Positions 16,376-23,737 of a stretch of DNA of 64,000 bases are shown piece by piece. Every line of letters starts with the position of its first letter. Position 1 is the first letter of the stretch. The DNA comes from Luteimonas sp. BLCC-B24 (lineage in GTDB: Bacteria > Pseudomonadota > Gammaproteobacteria > Xanthomonadales > Xanthomonadaceae): positions 1 through 64,000 of the forward strand of contig NZ_JAQQGN010000003.1 in assembly GCF_028550595.1 (NCBI RefSeq). Reading direction: 5' to 3'. Made by a program: the position numbers and the translations under genes. Below the pieces are notes generated by a model, which saw nothing but the letters and a program-made list of their open reading frames with translations, did not search any database and was not told where the DNA came from.

Positions 16376-17014
16376 TTACGCGCGCGTGGCGTCCGCAGCG
16401 GCGAAGTGCGCCAGCTGGTCGGCATGGGCCTTCCGGAAGGCCGGGCGCGCGGTCAGGCGTGCGACGTAGGCCTCGCTGGAGGGACGCGTGCCGTGGGCAC
16501 GCAGGGTCTTGATGCGCAGCACGTCGGCCATCAGCAGATCGGCGACGGTGAAGCGCCCGGCGGCGAGCCAGTCGCGTGTCGCGAGCACGGTTTCGAGCTG
16601 GCCGAGGCGCGTGTCCATCCAGCCGGTGAGCGGCGTGTCGGCATGACCCGACACGGTGGAGAACCACCAGGGGACGGTGACCATCTCGATGGCATTGAGC
16701 GCGGCGATCACCCACTGCAGCGTGTCGGCCACGCCGGCGGGATCGCGCGGCATCAAGGCCTCGCTCTTGCCGGCGAGATGCAGCAGACAGGCGCCGCTTT
16801 CGAACAGCCGGATCTCGCCGTCGGTGAGGTACGGCACCTGGCCGAACGGCTGACGATCGAGATGGTTGGCGTGGCGGCCGTCGAACGGCACGGTGCGCAC
16901 GCGGTAGGCCAGGCCCGCCTCCTCGGCGGCCCAGCGCAGGCGCAGGTCCCGCACGAAGCCGCGCGGCCCCGGTGGCACCCAGTCGTAGGTCCAGAGGATG
17001 AGCGGCTCGGCCAT
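16376..17014 (-). CDS. Glutathione S-transferase family protein
   Basis: The 212-residue protein has the thioredoxin-like N-terminal domain with QVPYLTDGE (cis-proline) at about residues 58-66 and the glutathione-binding ESGACLLHLA at about 71-80. It then has an all-helical C-terminal domain with WLAAGRFTVADLLMADVLR, the usual N-capping box region. It probably conjugates or reduces small electrophiles in the cytoplasm; the substrate is unknown. Its stop codon touches the duplicated AraC fragment, so the duplication may have landed at its 3' end. The ankyrin gene begins 52 bases further on in the same direction. Confidence 0.87.
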   Translation of the reverse strand: MAEPLILWTYDWVPPGPRGFVRDLRLRWAAEEAGLAYRVRTVPFDGRHANHLDRQPFGQVPYLTDGEIRLFESGACLLHLAGKSEALMPRDPAGVADTLQWVIAALNAIEMVTVPWWFSTVSGHADTPLTGWMDTRLGQLETVLATRDWLAAGRFTVADLLMADVLRIKTLRAHGTRPSSEAYVARLTARPAFRKAHADQLAHFAAADATRA

Positions 17015-17066
17015 GGCGGGTGCCCGGTGCGTTGTGAACCCGGCGCGTGACCGGGCGATGCCGATG

Positions 17067-17807
17067 TCAGTGTGCGGGCGCGGTGTCCAGGCGCTCGCGG
17101 ATCCAGTCGTAGTCCCGTCGCACCGGCGCGGCCAGCAATGCCGGGTCGCCGTCGTAGAGGTAGCTGGCGACGGTGGCGCCGGTGTCGTCGACGGCGCGCG
17201 GGTCGGCGCCCGCGTCCATGAACCGCTTCACCGAGGGAATGTCGTTGACCAGCGCGGCCTGGTGCAGCGGCGTGGTGCCACCGGCATCGCGCACGTCGAG
17301 CCGGGCGCCGGCGGCGAGCAGACGGTCGATGTTGTCGGGCTCACGCGCGCGCAGGGCATCGAACAGCGCGGTCTGGCCGTTGCGGGTATTGGGCAGGTCG
17401 ACCGGCACGCCGCGTTCGAGCAGCAGATCGATCCAGTCGGGGTCCTTCGACATCGCCGCTTCGTGCAGCGCCGTGCGGCCCTTGGCGTCGCCGCGCGCCG
17501 GATCGGCGCCGAGATCGAGCAGCAGGCGCACCGCGTCGCGATCGCCCTGACGGATCAGCCAGTTCAGCGCCGGCGTGCCGTCTTCGGCGGTGGCGTCGGG
17601 ATTGGCGCCGGCGGCCAGCAGTTCGCGGGCGAGCGTGGCATCGCCGGCGCGCAGCGCGGTGACGAACTGGGCCTGGGCGGGATTGTCGAACGTGCGTGCG
17701 TTCGCGGTCATGGCGTCGTGTCCTTGCGTACAACCGGAGGCGGCCAGCAGCAGCGCGGCCAGCAACAGGTGCGGAAGCGGGAATCGGCGGGTCATGCGGC
17801 GCAGCAT
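17067..17807 (-). CDS. Ankyrin-repeat lipoprotein, candidate immunity partner of the adjacent lipase-like protein
   Basis: The 246-residue protein has a lipoprotein signal (LLLAALLLAASGC, lipid cysteine near residue 26) and about five ankyrin repeats from residue 45 to 225 (LLAAGANPDATAEDGTPAL, LLDLGADPARGDAKGRTAL, GGTTPLHQAAL, FMDAGADPRAVDDTG). It is expected in the periplasm, tethered to a membrane. It follows the lipase-like gene by 94 bases in the same direction. Periplasmic lipoproteins placed after secreted lipase effectors commonly serve as immunity proteins, so that role is plausible but unproven. Alternative ATG at 17795. Confidence 0.8.
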   Translation of the reverse strand: MLRRMTRRFPLPHLLLAALLLAASGCTQGHDAMTANARTFDNPAQAQFVTALRAGDATLARELLAAGANPDATAEDGTPALNWLIRQGDRDAVRLLLDLGADPARGDAKGRTALHEAAMSKDPDWIDLLLERGVPVDLPNTRNGQTALFDALRAREPDNIDRLLAAGARLDVRDAGGTTPLHQAALVNDIPSVKRFMDAGADPRAVDDTGATVASYLYDGDPALLAAPVRRDYDWIRERLDTAPAH

Positions 17808-17901
17808 GCCGCAGCGCGCGTTAAAACGGCCGTAGCCGGGCCGGCGGCAGTGTGCCGGCGCGCCATCCGGTGCGTGCAGTCCGGACCCGGCATGCGCGGC
17901 C

Positions 17902-19641
17902 TCAGTTGAACGGGTTCAGCGCGTCGAGCGCACGGCCCGCACCGTCGGCGATGCCGCGACCGAGGTTGCGTGCGCCGTCTGCGGCGCCCTGGGCCACATT
18001 GCCGGCGAAGTCGCTCACGCCCTGTCCGACATCACCCACGAAACCGGCCGCAGCCTCCAGACCATCGCCCAGACGATCGGCGGCCACGTCGACCACGCTG
18101 CCCAGGCCGTCGGCGACGCGGTTGACGGCGCTGCCGGCGCCTTCGACCACACCGGCAACGGCGTTGGCCGGCGTCTCGAGCCCGCTGATGCGGCCGAGGT
18201 CACGCACGAAGCCGCCGGTGGCATTGGCGGTGTTCTGCGCGCTGTTGCCGACCAGGCTCACGGCGCCGTCGAGCACGTCGCCCACGGTATCGACGGTAGC
18301 ATCGGCCACGCTGCCGACGAGGCCGAAGCCCGCCGCCACGGGCCGGCCGTCACGCGCTTCGGCCCAGGCCGCGCCCGCCTCCGCTCTCAGCTCGGAGAGG
18401 GTCCCGACGACATCACCGCCCAGATCCACCGCCTCGCGGATGCCCGAGGCCAGGGTGTTGAACTGCAGATCGCCGTAGGCCTCCACGCCGGCCACCAGGG
18501 TGTCGCCGGCCACGGCGGTGGCCGCGCCGACGGCATCGCCCACCAGATCGCTGCCGTGATCGACGACGACGCTGGCCCCGTTGAGCAGGCTGCCGACCAC
18601 CCAGCTCTGCGGCGTGGTGCCGGGGCCGCTGCGCAGCTGGTCGCCCAGCGCGTCCATGCCCTGGGCGAGTGCGTTGCCGGCGGCATCGATCCCGGCGTCG
18701 ACGTGACCGCCGAGCACCTGCCCGCCCGTCGGACCGAGCGCCGGATCGGTGGGCGTGGCGTGGTTGAACGCCTCGACGTAGACGGCGTTCGGACCGCCAC
18801 CGCCATGCAGGCTGCCGAAGCCGGTGCCCGGCGGCGGATCGATACGTAGCGCGTGGCCGACGGCCTCCGGCGGCGAGCCGACGATGGGCAGCAGCGGCAC
18901 GTCTTCCTGCGCGGCGGTGAGCTGGTCGCCGTTGACGGCGTAGCGGCGGATCTGCCCGCTCTCGGCGGCCTGCTCGCGGATGGCGTTTGGGTTGAAGCCG
19001 AGGCTTTCGAGCGTGTTGTTGCTGAGACCCGACGCGTTGAACGTGACCGCCGAGGCGCCGGTGGCCAGCGCCGCGGCCGAGGCCAGGCCGCCGCCGAGCG
19101 AGTGGCCGGTCACGGCCACGTTGCCGTCGCCGAAGACGTGCTCGGCGCGCTTGGCGAGCTCGATCGCGCTGCTGTACTGCGAGGCATCCATGCCCAGGCC
19201 CTGCTGGCCGTTGTTCACCCAGTCCATGTACTGGCTGGGATCGCCGCCGATCTCCGAGCCGCGGTAGGCGACCACGTAGCCGCCGTCCTCGTGCTGGTAG
19301 ATCTCGGCGTGGAAGCCGGAGCGGTCGTCGGTGAGCAGTTGGGGGTCGATCGGAATACGGTTGCCGTGGACATCGGTCAGGCTGACCCCGTCGGCGTGCG
19401 GGGTGAGCGCCGTCCAGCCGGCGTCCTGCAGGGCCTGGCGGTACTCCGGGCTGTCGGGCGCATAGGCGCCGTTGGCCATCATCGCGAACAGCGGATCGCG
19501 CGCATCCGGCGCGGTGCCGCGGAGGCTGTCGCTCAGGCCGTGGGTGCCGGCGCGGTAATCGTTCGCCACCGGCGGCGGAGGCGGCGACGCGGTGTGCTGC
19601 GCGACGGCATGGGTGCGTCCGGTGTCGGCGATGGTGAGCAT
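17902..19641 (-). CDS. Lipase-like (class 3) protein with long Gly/Ala-rich amphipathic C-terminus
   Basis: Of 579 residues, about 45-270 form an alpha/beta-hydrolase lipase domain: GYVVAYRGSE at 121-130 and the nucleophile elbow VTGHSLGGG with Ser181. The C-terminal 280 residues are alternating small and hydrophobic repeats (VGDAVGAA, VGDVLDGAVSLVG, FVGDVGQGV), suited to membrane insertion. No N-terminal Sec signal is evident, as in effectors exported by type VI or type IV secretion, but no XVIPCD or Rhs/PAAR marker is visible. An ankyrin lipoprotein follows. Antibacterial phospholipase is an inference; an ordinary intracellular lipase-like protein is possible. Confidence 0.78.
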   Translation of the reverse strand: MLTIADTGRTHAVAQHTASPPPPPVANDYRAGTHGLSDSLRGTAPDARDPLFAMMANGAYAPDSPEYRQALQDAGWTALTPHADGVSLTDVHGNRIPIDPQLLTDDRSGFHAEIYQHEDGGYVVAYRGSEIGGDPSQYMDWVNNGQQGLGMDASQYSSAIELAKRAEHVFGDGNVAVTGHSLGGGLASAAALATGASAVTFNASGLSNNTLESLGFNPNAIREQAAESGQIRRYAVNGDQLTAAQEDVPLLPIVGSPPEAVGHALRIDPPPGTGFGSLHGGGGPNAVYVEAFNHATPTDPALGPTGGQVLGGHVDAGIDAAGNALAQGMDALGDQLRSGPGTTPQSWVVGSLLNGASVVVDHGSDLVGDAVGAATAVAGDTLVAGVEAYGDLQFNTLASGIREAVDLGGDVVGTLSELRAEAGAAWAEARDGRPVAAGFGLVGSVADATVDTVGDVLDGAVSLVGNSAQNTANATGGFVRDLGRISGLETPANAVAGVVEGAGSAVNRVADGLGSVVDVAADRLGDGLEAAAGFVGDVGQGVSDFAGNVAQGAADGARNLGRGIADGAGRALDALNPFN

Positions 19642-19752
19642 GGTGAATCCGTTCGCGGGGATGTCAGCACGGACCGTAGCCGCCCGGTGGCCACCGGAAC
19701 ACTCGGGGCGACCCTAGTCCCCGGCCCGCGCGAGCGACCACGTCGTCGGCCG

Positions 19753-21153
19753 TCACTGGCCCCAGGTGCCGCTGCGCCGCATTACGCCCCAGTTGTGCTT
19801 GCGCCGGGAAAACCACTGCCACATGCCCCGGCAGCGCCACAGCGTGTTGAGCTGGCGGTAGCCGAGGTTCTCGAGCACGGCCATCGCGAACATCAGCAGC
19901 ATGTCGCGTTTGCGCGCGTAGACGCGGAACGACAGGGTTTCCAGCAGCAGGCCGTTGACCGACAGCAGGATGCCCATGCCGATGGCGACCAGCAGGAACA
20001 CCACCAGCGCCGCAGGGGAAATCAAGCCGAGGGCGAAGCCGCCGATCATCACCACATAGCCGGCCAGTTCGATCAGCGGCCCCACCAGTTCGAACAGGGT
20101 CATGAACGGCCAGGCCAGCAGGCCGGCGGCGCCCGCGCGCGGGCTCAGCGCCAGCGGGGCGTGGCGGGTCAGGCTTTCGGCCAGACCCCGTTGCCAGCGG
20201 CTGCGCTGGCGGCCCAGGGTGCCGAGGTCCTCGGGCGCCTCGGTCCAGCAGATCGGATCGGGCAGGTAGCGGATGCGATAGGGAATGCGCCGCTCGCGGT
20301 GCCAACGGTGCAGGCGCACCACCAGTTCCATGTCCTCGCCCACGGTGCGGGTGCTGTAGCCGCCCACCGCCAGCACCCGCTCGCGGTTGAACAGGCCGAA
20401 GGCGCCGGAAATGATCAGCACCGCATTGAGCGGCGACCAGCCCAGCCGGCCCAGCAGGAACGCGCGCAGGTATTCGACGATCTGGAACCGCGCCACCCAG
20501 TTGGCCGGCAGCCCGGCGCGCACCAGAAACCCGCCACGCACCTCCGAACCGTTGGCCAGGCGCACCGTGCCGCCGGCGGCCACGGTGCGCTCGTCCTCGA
20601 GGAACGGTTGCACCACCCGCAGCAGGCTGTCGCGCTGCAGGATGGAATCGGCATCGACCGCGCAGAACAGCGAGTGCCGCGCGGCGTTGATCCCGGCATT
20701 GAGCGCATCGGCCTTGCCGCCGTTCTCCTTGTCGATCACCCGCAGGTTGGCGTAGCGCCGGGACCGGTACACGCCGCGGATGGGCTTGTGGTCCAGGGTG
20801 CGACGCGTGGGCTGGGCGTGCAGCACCAGGTCGAACTCCTCGCGCAGCACCTCGAGGGTGCGGTCGCTGGAGCCGTCGTTGATCACCACCAGTTCGAAAT
20901 CCGGGTACTGCAGCTGCAGCATCGAACGCACCGAGGTGCGGATGGTGGCTTCCTCGTTGTAGCCGGGGACCAGCAGCGAGATCGGCGGCTCGACGCCCAG
21001 ATACGGCGCCTCGTCGCCCAGCGCGCTGCGCTGGCGCATGTAGCCGCGCAGACTGACCATCGACAGCAGGTTCAGCGCCAGATAGCCGCCGTTGAGCGCG
21101 AGGAAGTAGCCGATGAAGAAGACCTGCAGCCACCAGAGCCAGTCGATGTTCAC
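19753..21153 (-). CDS. Processive GT2 glycosyltransferase, inner membrane (PgaC/YaiP-like)
   Basis: The 466-residue protein begins with a hydrophobic segment (WLWWLQVFFIGYF). A GT2 catalytic domain follows at about residues 55-300: LLVPGYNEEAT, VINDGSSDRT, the DADS metal motif, GGTVRLANG, the acid EDMEL and the QRSRW motif of processive synthases. Three or four C-terminal membrane segments follow. It should polymerise a sugar nucleotide at the inner membrane; donor sugar unknown. The GTG start at 21153 overlaps the stop of the HEAT gene (GTGA), indicating coupling. It closes the five-gene operon that begins with the hybrid kinase. Confidence 0.87.
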   Translation of the reverse strand: MNIDWLWWLQVFFIGYFLALNGGYLALNLLSMVSLRGYMRQRSALGDEAPYLGVEPPISLLVPGYNEEATIRTSVRSMLQLQYPDFELVVINDGSSDRTLEVLREEFDLVLHAQPTRRTLDHKPIRGVYRSRRYANLRVIDKENGGKADALNAGINAARHSLFCAVDADSILQRDSLLRVVQPFLEDERTVAAGGTVRLANGSEVRGGFLVRAGLPANWVARFQIVEYLRAFLLGRLGWSPLNAVLIISGAFGLFNRERVLAVGGYSTRTVGEDMELVVRLHRWHRERRIPYRIRYLPDPICWTEAPEDLGTLGRQRSRWQRGLAESLTRHAPLALSPRAGAAGLLAWPFMTLFELVGPLIELAGYVVMIGGFALGLISPAALVVFLLVAIGMGILLSVNGLLLETLSFRVYARKRDMLLMFAMAVLENLGYRQLNTLWRCRGMWQWFSRRKHNWGVMRRSGTWGQ

Positions 21154-22223
21154 GGGTGCCGCTCCTCGATCGCGCGGCGCAGCGCGTCCCGGCCGTACCG
21201 GTCGTCCACCTGTTCGAGCATGTCGTCCAGTGCCGCGCGGTCGAGACCCGGCTGCGCGGCGATCGCGTCGCCGGCCTCCTGGCGCACGGCCCAGCTGGTG
21301 TCGCAGAGCAGCGTGTGCAGTGTCGCGGCGTCGGCCGGCTCGGCCTGCTTGCGCAGCGCCTTGAGCGCGGCCAGGCGCACGTCCGGGTCCGGATCGAGGG
21401 TCGCCGCCAGCATGCGCGGGCGGTCGTCCGCGTCGCGCAGATCCCCGAGCACCTGCACGCCTGCCTGGCGCAGCCGCGCATCGCGCGGATCGGCCAGGAC
21501 TTCGCGGGCCCAGCCGGCCATCAGCGCCGGATCGCCCCACTGCGCCAGCACCGCCAGGCGCGGCGCCTGTTCCGGCCCGGCGGCGCGCAGCACGGCCAGC
21601 AGCGGCGGCGACACGGCGGTGCGTCCGGCGAGCTGGCACAGCGCGGCCACACGCTGGGGCGTCCAGTCGCGGCGCCGCGCCATCGCCGGAAGCACCTCGG
21701 CCATGGCGCGATGCGGATCCAGCGTGACCAGCACCTCGGCCGCCGCGAGCGCCAGAAACGGATTGCGATGCGACACGAAGCGCTCCACGCCCGCCCAGGA
21801 CTCCGGCCCGCCGACCTGCCGCAGGACCGCGAGCGCCGCCAGCCGCAGGTGGATCTGACGCCGCTGCAGCAGATCGACCGCGGTGTGGTGCAGGCGGTAA
21901 TCGATCAGCAGACGGTTGAGGCGTGCATGCGCCCGGCCGCGCACCTTGCGCTGGGTGCGACACCACAGCAGCAGGAACCAGAGCTGCTCGCTGTTGCGCG
22001 GCGCCGGCCACGGCGCCGCCTGATCGTGCAGGGTGGTTTCCGCCAGACGCGGGCGCCAGAGCGCCTCGAACGCCTCGCGTCGCTGCAGGCGGCGTGCACC
22101 GAGTTCCGACAGCACCAGCACCTGCACCATGGTCGCCAGCGTGACCACCGCCAGCGCAGCGATCACGTAGAGCGCCCAGCGCAGCACCGGATCGCCCAGC
22201 GCGATGGCCAACCACGTCGACAC
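21150..22223 (-). CDS. HEAT-repeat protein with N-terminal membrane anchor
   Basis: The 357-residue protein has one membrane segment at about residues 14-38 (LRWALYVIAALAVVTLATM). A helical solenoid follows, with recurrent HEAT-type units such as HLRLAALAVLRQVGG, FLALAAAEVLVTLDP, PDVRLAALKALRKQA and WAVRQEAGDAIAA. Such modules scaffold protein contacts. Its position between an outer membrane protein gene and a GT2 gene suggests that it couples them across the envelope. Start is GTG 22223, three bases after the stop of the upstream gene; its stop overlaps the GT2 start. No catalytic motif is seen. Confidence 0.82.
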   Translation of the reverse strand: MSTWLAIALGDPVLRWALYVIAALAVVTLATMVQVLVLSELGARRLQRREAFEALWRPRLAETTLHDQAAPWPAPRNSEQLWFLLLWCRTQRKVRGRAHARLNRLLIDYRLHHTAVDLLQRRQIHLRLAALAVLRQVGGPESWAGVERFVSHRNPFLALAAAEVLVTLDPHRAMAEVLPAMARRRDWTPQRVAALCQLAGRTAVSPPLLAVLRAAGPEQAPRLAVLAQWGDPALMAGWAREVLADPRDARLRQAGVQVLGDLRDADDRPRMLAATLDPDPDVRLAALKALRKQAEPADAATLHTLLCDTSWAVRQEAGDAIAAQPGLDRAALDDMLEQVDDRYGRDALRRAIEERHP

Positions 22224-22226
22224 GCG

Positions 22227-23354
22227 CTAGAACGCCCGCCGCAGGCCCAGCTGCACCCAGCGCCGGTCGTAGAACGCGCCCTGGCGCACGTAGCCGGCCG
22301 CCCACTGCACCGACCAGTCACCGGCGACGCCGTGGCGGCCCTGCACGGCGGCCGCGCGCACCGCGCTGGCGACGATGTCCGTGCCCTGCAGCGCATCCTC
22401 GCTGCCCGAGGTCAGGCGCAGGCCGATCGCATCGCGCTCGCGGTAGTACCGGTCGAACGCGAGGTCGTGTCCGCTGACGCGGTTGCCGGCCACGTCGGTG
22501 CGGTTGAAGGTGTAGCCGAACCGCCACGCGCCCCAGTACTGCTCGACGCCCAGCGCGAGCCGGTCCACGGTCACCTCGGGATAGCGCGTGCGACGCAGGC
22601 TGGCGCCGAGCACGGTGCCGCGGTCGAACGCGTGCTGTGCGCGCACGTCGCCGAACCAGCGCGGCTGGAACTCCGATCCCGGCCAGCCGCCGCCGTCGAT
22701 CTGCAGCGTCCAGCGCGGTGTCAGCGGTACCGCCACGCCGGCCTCGACGCCGCTGTCGACCAGACCGAAGCGGCGCTCCTGCGCGCCTGCGACATACCAG
22801 ACGCGGCCCTCGGCGGTGCGCCCGTTGACCTCGAACCGCGCAGCGCGCCACGGGTCCAGGCCCTGGGTGAGCCAGTCGTGACGCACGCTCAGGCCCGCCT
22901 CGCGATAGGCGGGCGCCGCCGGCCGCACCTCGCCCCCCGCGCGTGCAGGGAGCGACGCCGCCGCGATCTGGTCACGCAGCGCGGCCAGCTCCGGATACGC
23001 CGGTGCCACGACCTCGAGCCGGTCCACCGTGCCCTGGGCGGCGGCGCGATCACCCGACCACAGCTGCGCCTGGGCCAGACCGAACAGGTAGTCGGCATTG
23101 TCCGGCGCGCGTTCCAGCAGGGCGGCATACAGGGGCACCGCCGCGTCCGCGCGCTGCTGCCAGGCCAGCACCCGCGCGAGCTGGAAGCGCGCCTCGTCGT
23201 CGTCGGGCGCCTGCGCGAGACGCGCGCGCAGCTGCAGTTCCGCAGCGACATAGGCCCTGGCCTGGCGCGCGCGCAGGGCCGCATCGTCCTGCGCCCATGC
23301 CGGCATGGCCAGTATCGCCACCAGCGCCGCCGCGCCGAGACGGCCCGCGATCAC
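22227..23354 (-). CDS. yaiO: YaiO-family TPR/beta-barrel outer membrane protein
   Basis: The 375-residue protein has a Sec signal (LVAILAMPAWAQ), TPR-like helices at about residues 30-125 (ARFQLARVLAWQQR, YLFGLAQAQLWSG), then from about 150 an aromatic-rich beta-barrel ending in LGLRRAF, a typical C-terminal outer membrane phenylalanine. YaiO in Escherichia coli neighbours the GT2 gene yaiP, and TPR-barrel proteins export exopolysaccharides in other systems (PgaA, BcsC). Export of the GT2 product is therefore a reasonable inference. GTG start 23354 overlaps the response-regulator stop (GTGA). Confidence 0.83.
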   Translation of the reverse strand: MIAGRLGAAALVAILAMPAWAQDDAALRARQARAYVAAELQLRARLAQAPDDDEARFQLARVLAWQQRADAAVPLYAALLERAPDNADYLFGLAQAQLWSGDRAAAQGTVDRLEVVAPAYPELAALRDQIAAASLPARAGGEVRPAAPAYREAGLSVRHDWLTQGLDPWRAARFEVNGRTAEGRVWYVAGAQERRFGLVDSGVEAGVAVPLTPRWTLQIDGGGWPGSEFQPRWFGDVRAQHAFDRGTVLGASLRRTRYPEVTVDRLALGVEQYWGAWRFGYTFNRTDVAGNRVSGHDLAFDRYYRERDAIGLRLTSGSEDALQGTDIVASAVRAAAVQGRHGVAGDWSVQWAAGYVRQGAFYDRRWVQLGLRRAF

Positions 23355-23737
23355 GCGGCCCTCCGCAGCAGCCGCCGCATGCGCGCCACGACTTCGTCGG
23401 GCTGGAAGGGCTTGGTGACGTAATCGTCGGCGCCCAGATCCAGCGCGCGCACGATGTCCACTTCGCGCGCCTTGGCGGTGAGCATCAGCACCGGCACGCT
23501 GCGCCACGCGGGCACCGCGCGCAGGCGCTCCACGATCTCGATACCGTCGTGATAGGGCAGCATGATGTCCAGGACCACGCCGTGCGGCGGGTCCTGGTCC
23601 AGCCGCGCCAGCGCCTGGCGACCATCGACGGCGTGATCGACGGTGAAGCCCTCACGCTCGAACATGAAGCGCAGGATGTAGGCAATGTCTTCCTCGTCTT
23701 CCACCACCAGGACCCGTGGCGCAGCGTGTTCGTTCAT
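23351..23737 (-). CDS. Single-domain response regulator (CheY-like)
   Basis: The 128-residue receiver domain has no output domain: acidic pocket VVEDEED at residues 11-17, phospho-acceptor in VVLDIMLPYHDG (Asp57), MLTAKA with the conserved Thr and KPFQPDEV with the conserved Lys. It presumably relays phosphate or controls an enzyme by contact rather than binding DNA. The ATG at 23737 overlaps the stop of the hybrid kinase (ATGA) behind a GGAG site. Its own stop overlaps the YaiO gene, so signalling and envelope genes are translationally coupled. Confidence 0.92.
   Translation of the reverse strand: MNEHAAPRVLVVEDEEDIAYILRFMFEREGFTVDHAVDGRQALARLDQDPPHGVVLDIMLPYHDGIEIVERLRAVPAWRSVPVLMLTAKAREVDIVRALDLGADDYVTKPFQPDEVVARMRRLLRRAA

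Noticed and set aside
17902..18300. XVIPCD-type secretion signal at the lipase C-terminus
   Set aside because: The tail is Gly/Ala/Val repeats without the Gln-rich conserved blocks expected for that signal.
18853..21858. A 1001-codon plus-strand open frame
   Set aside because: It lies antisense to the lipase, GT2 and HEAT genes, has no family motif and shows the Arg/His/Gln-rich composition of a shadow frame in GC-rich DNA.
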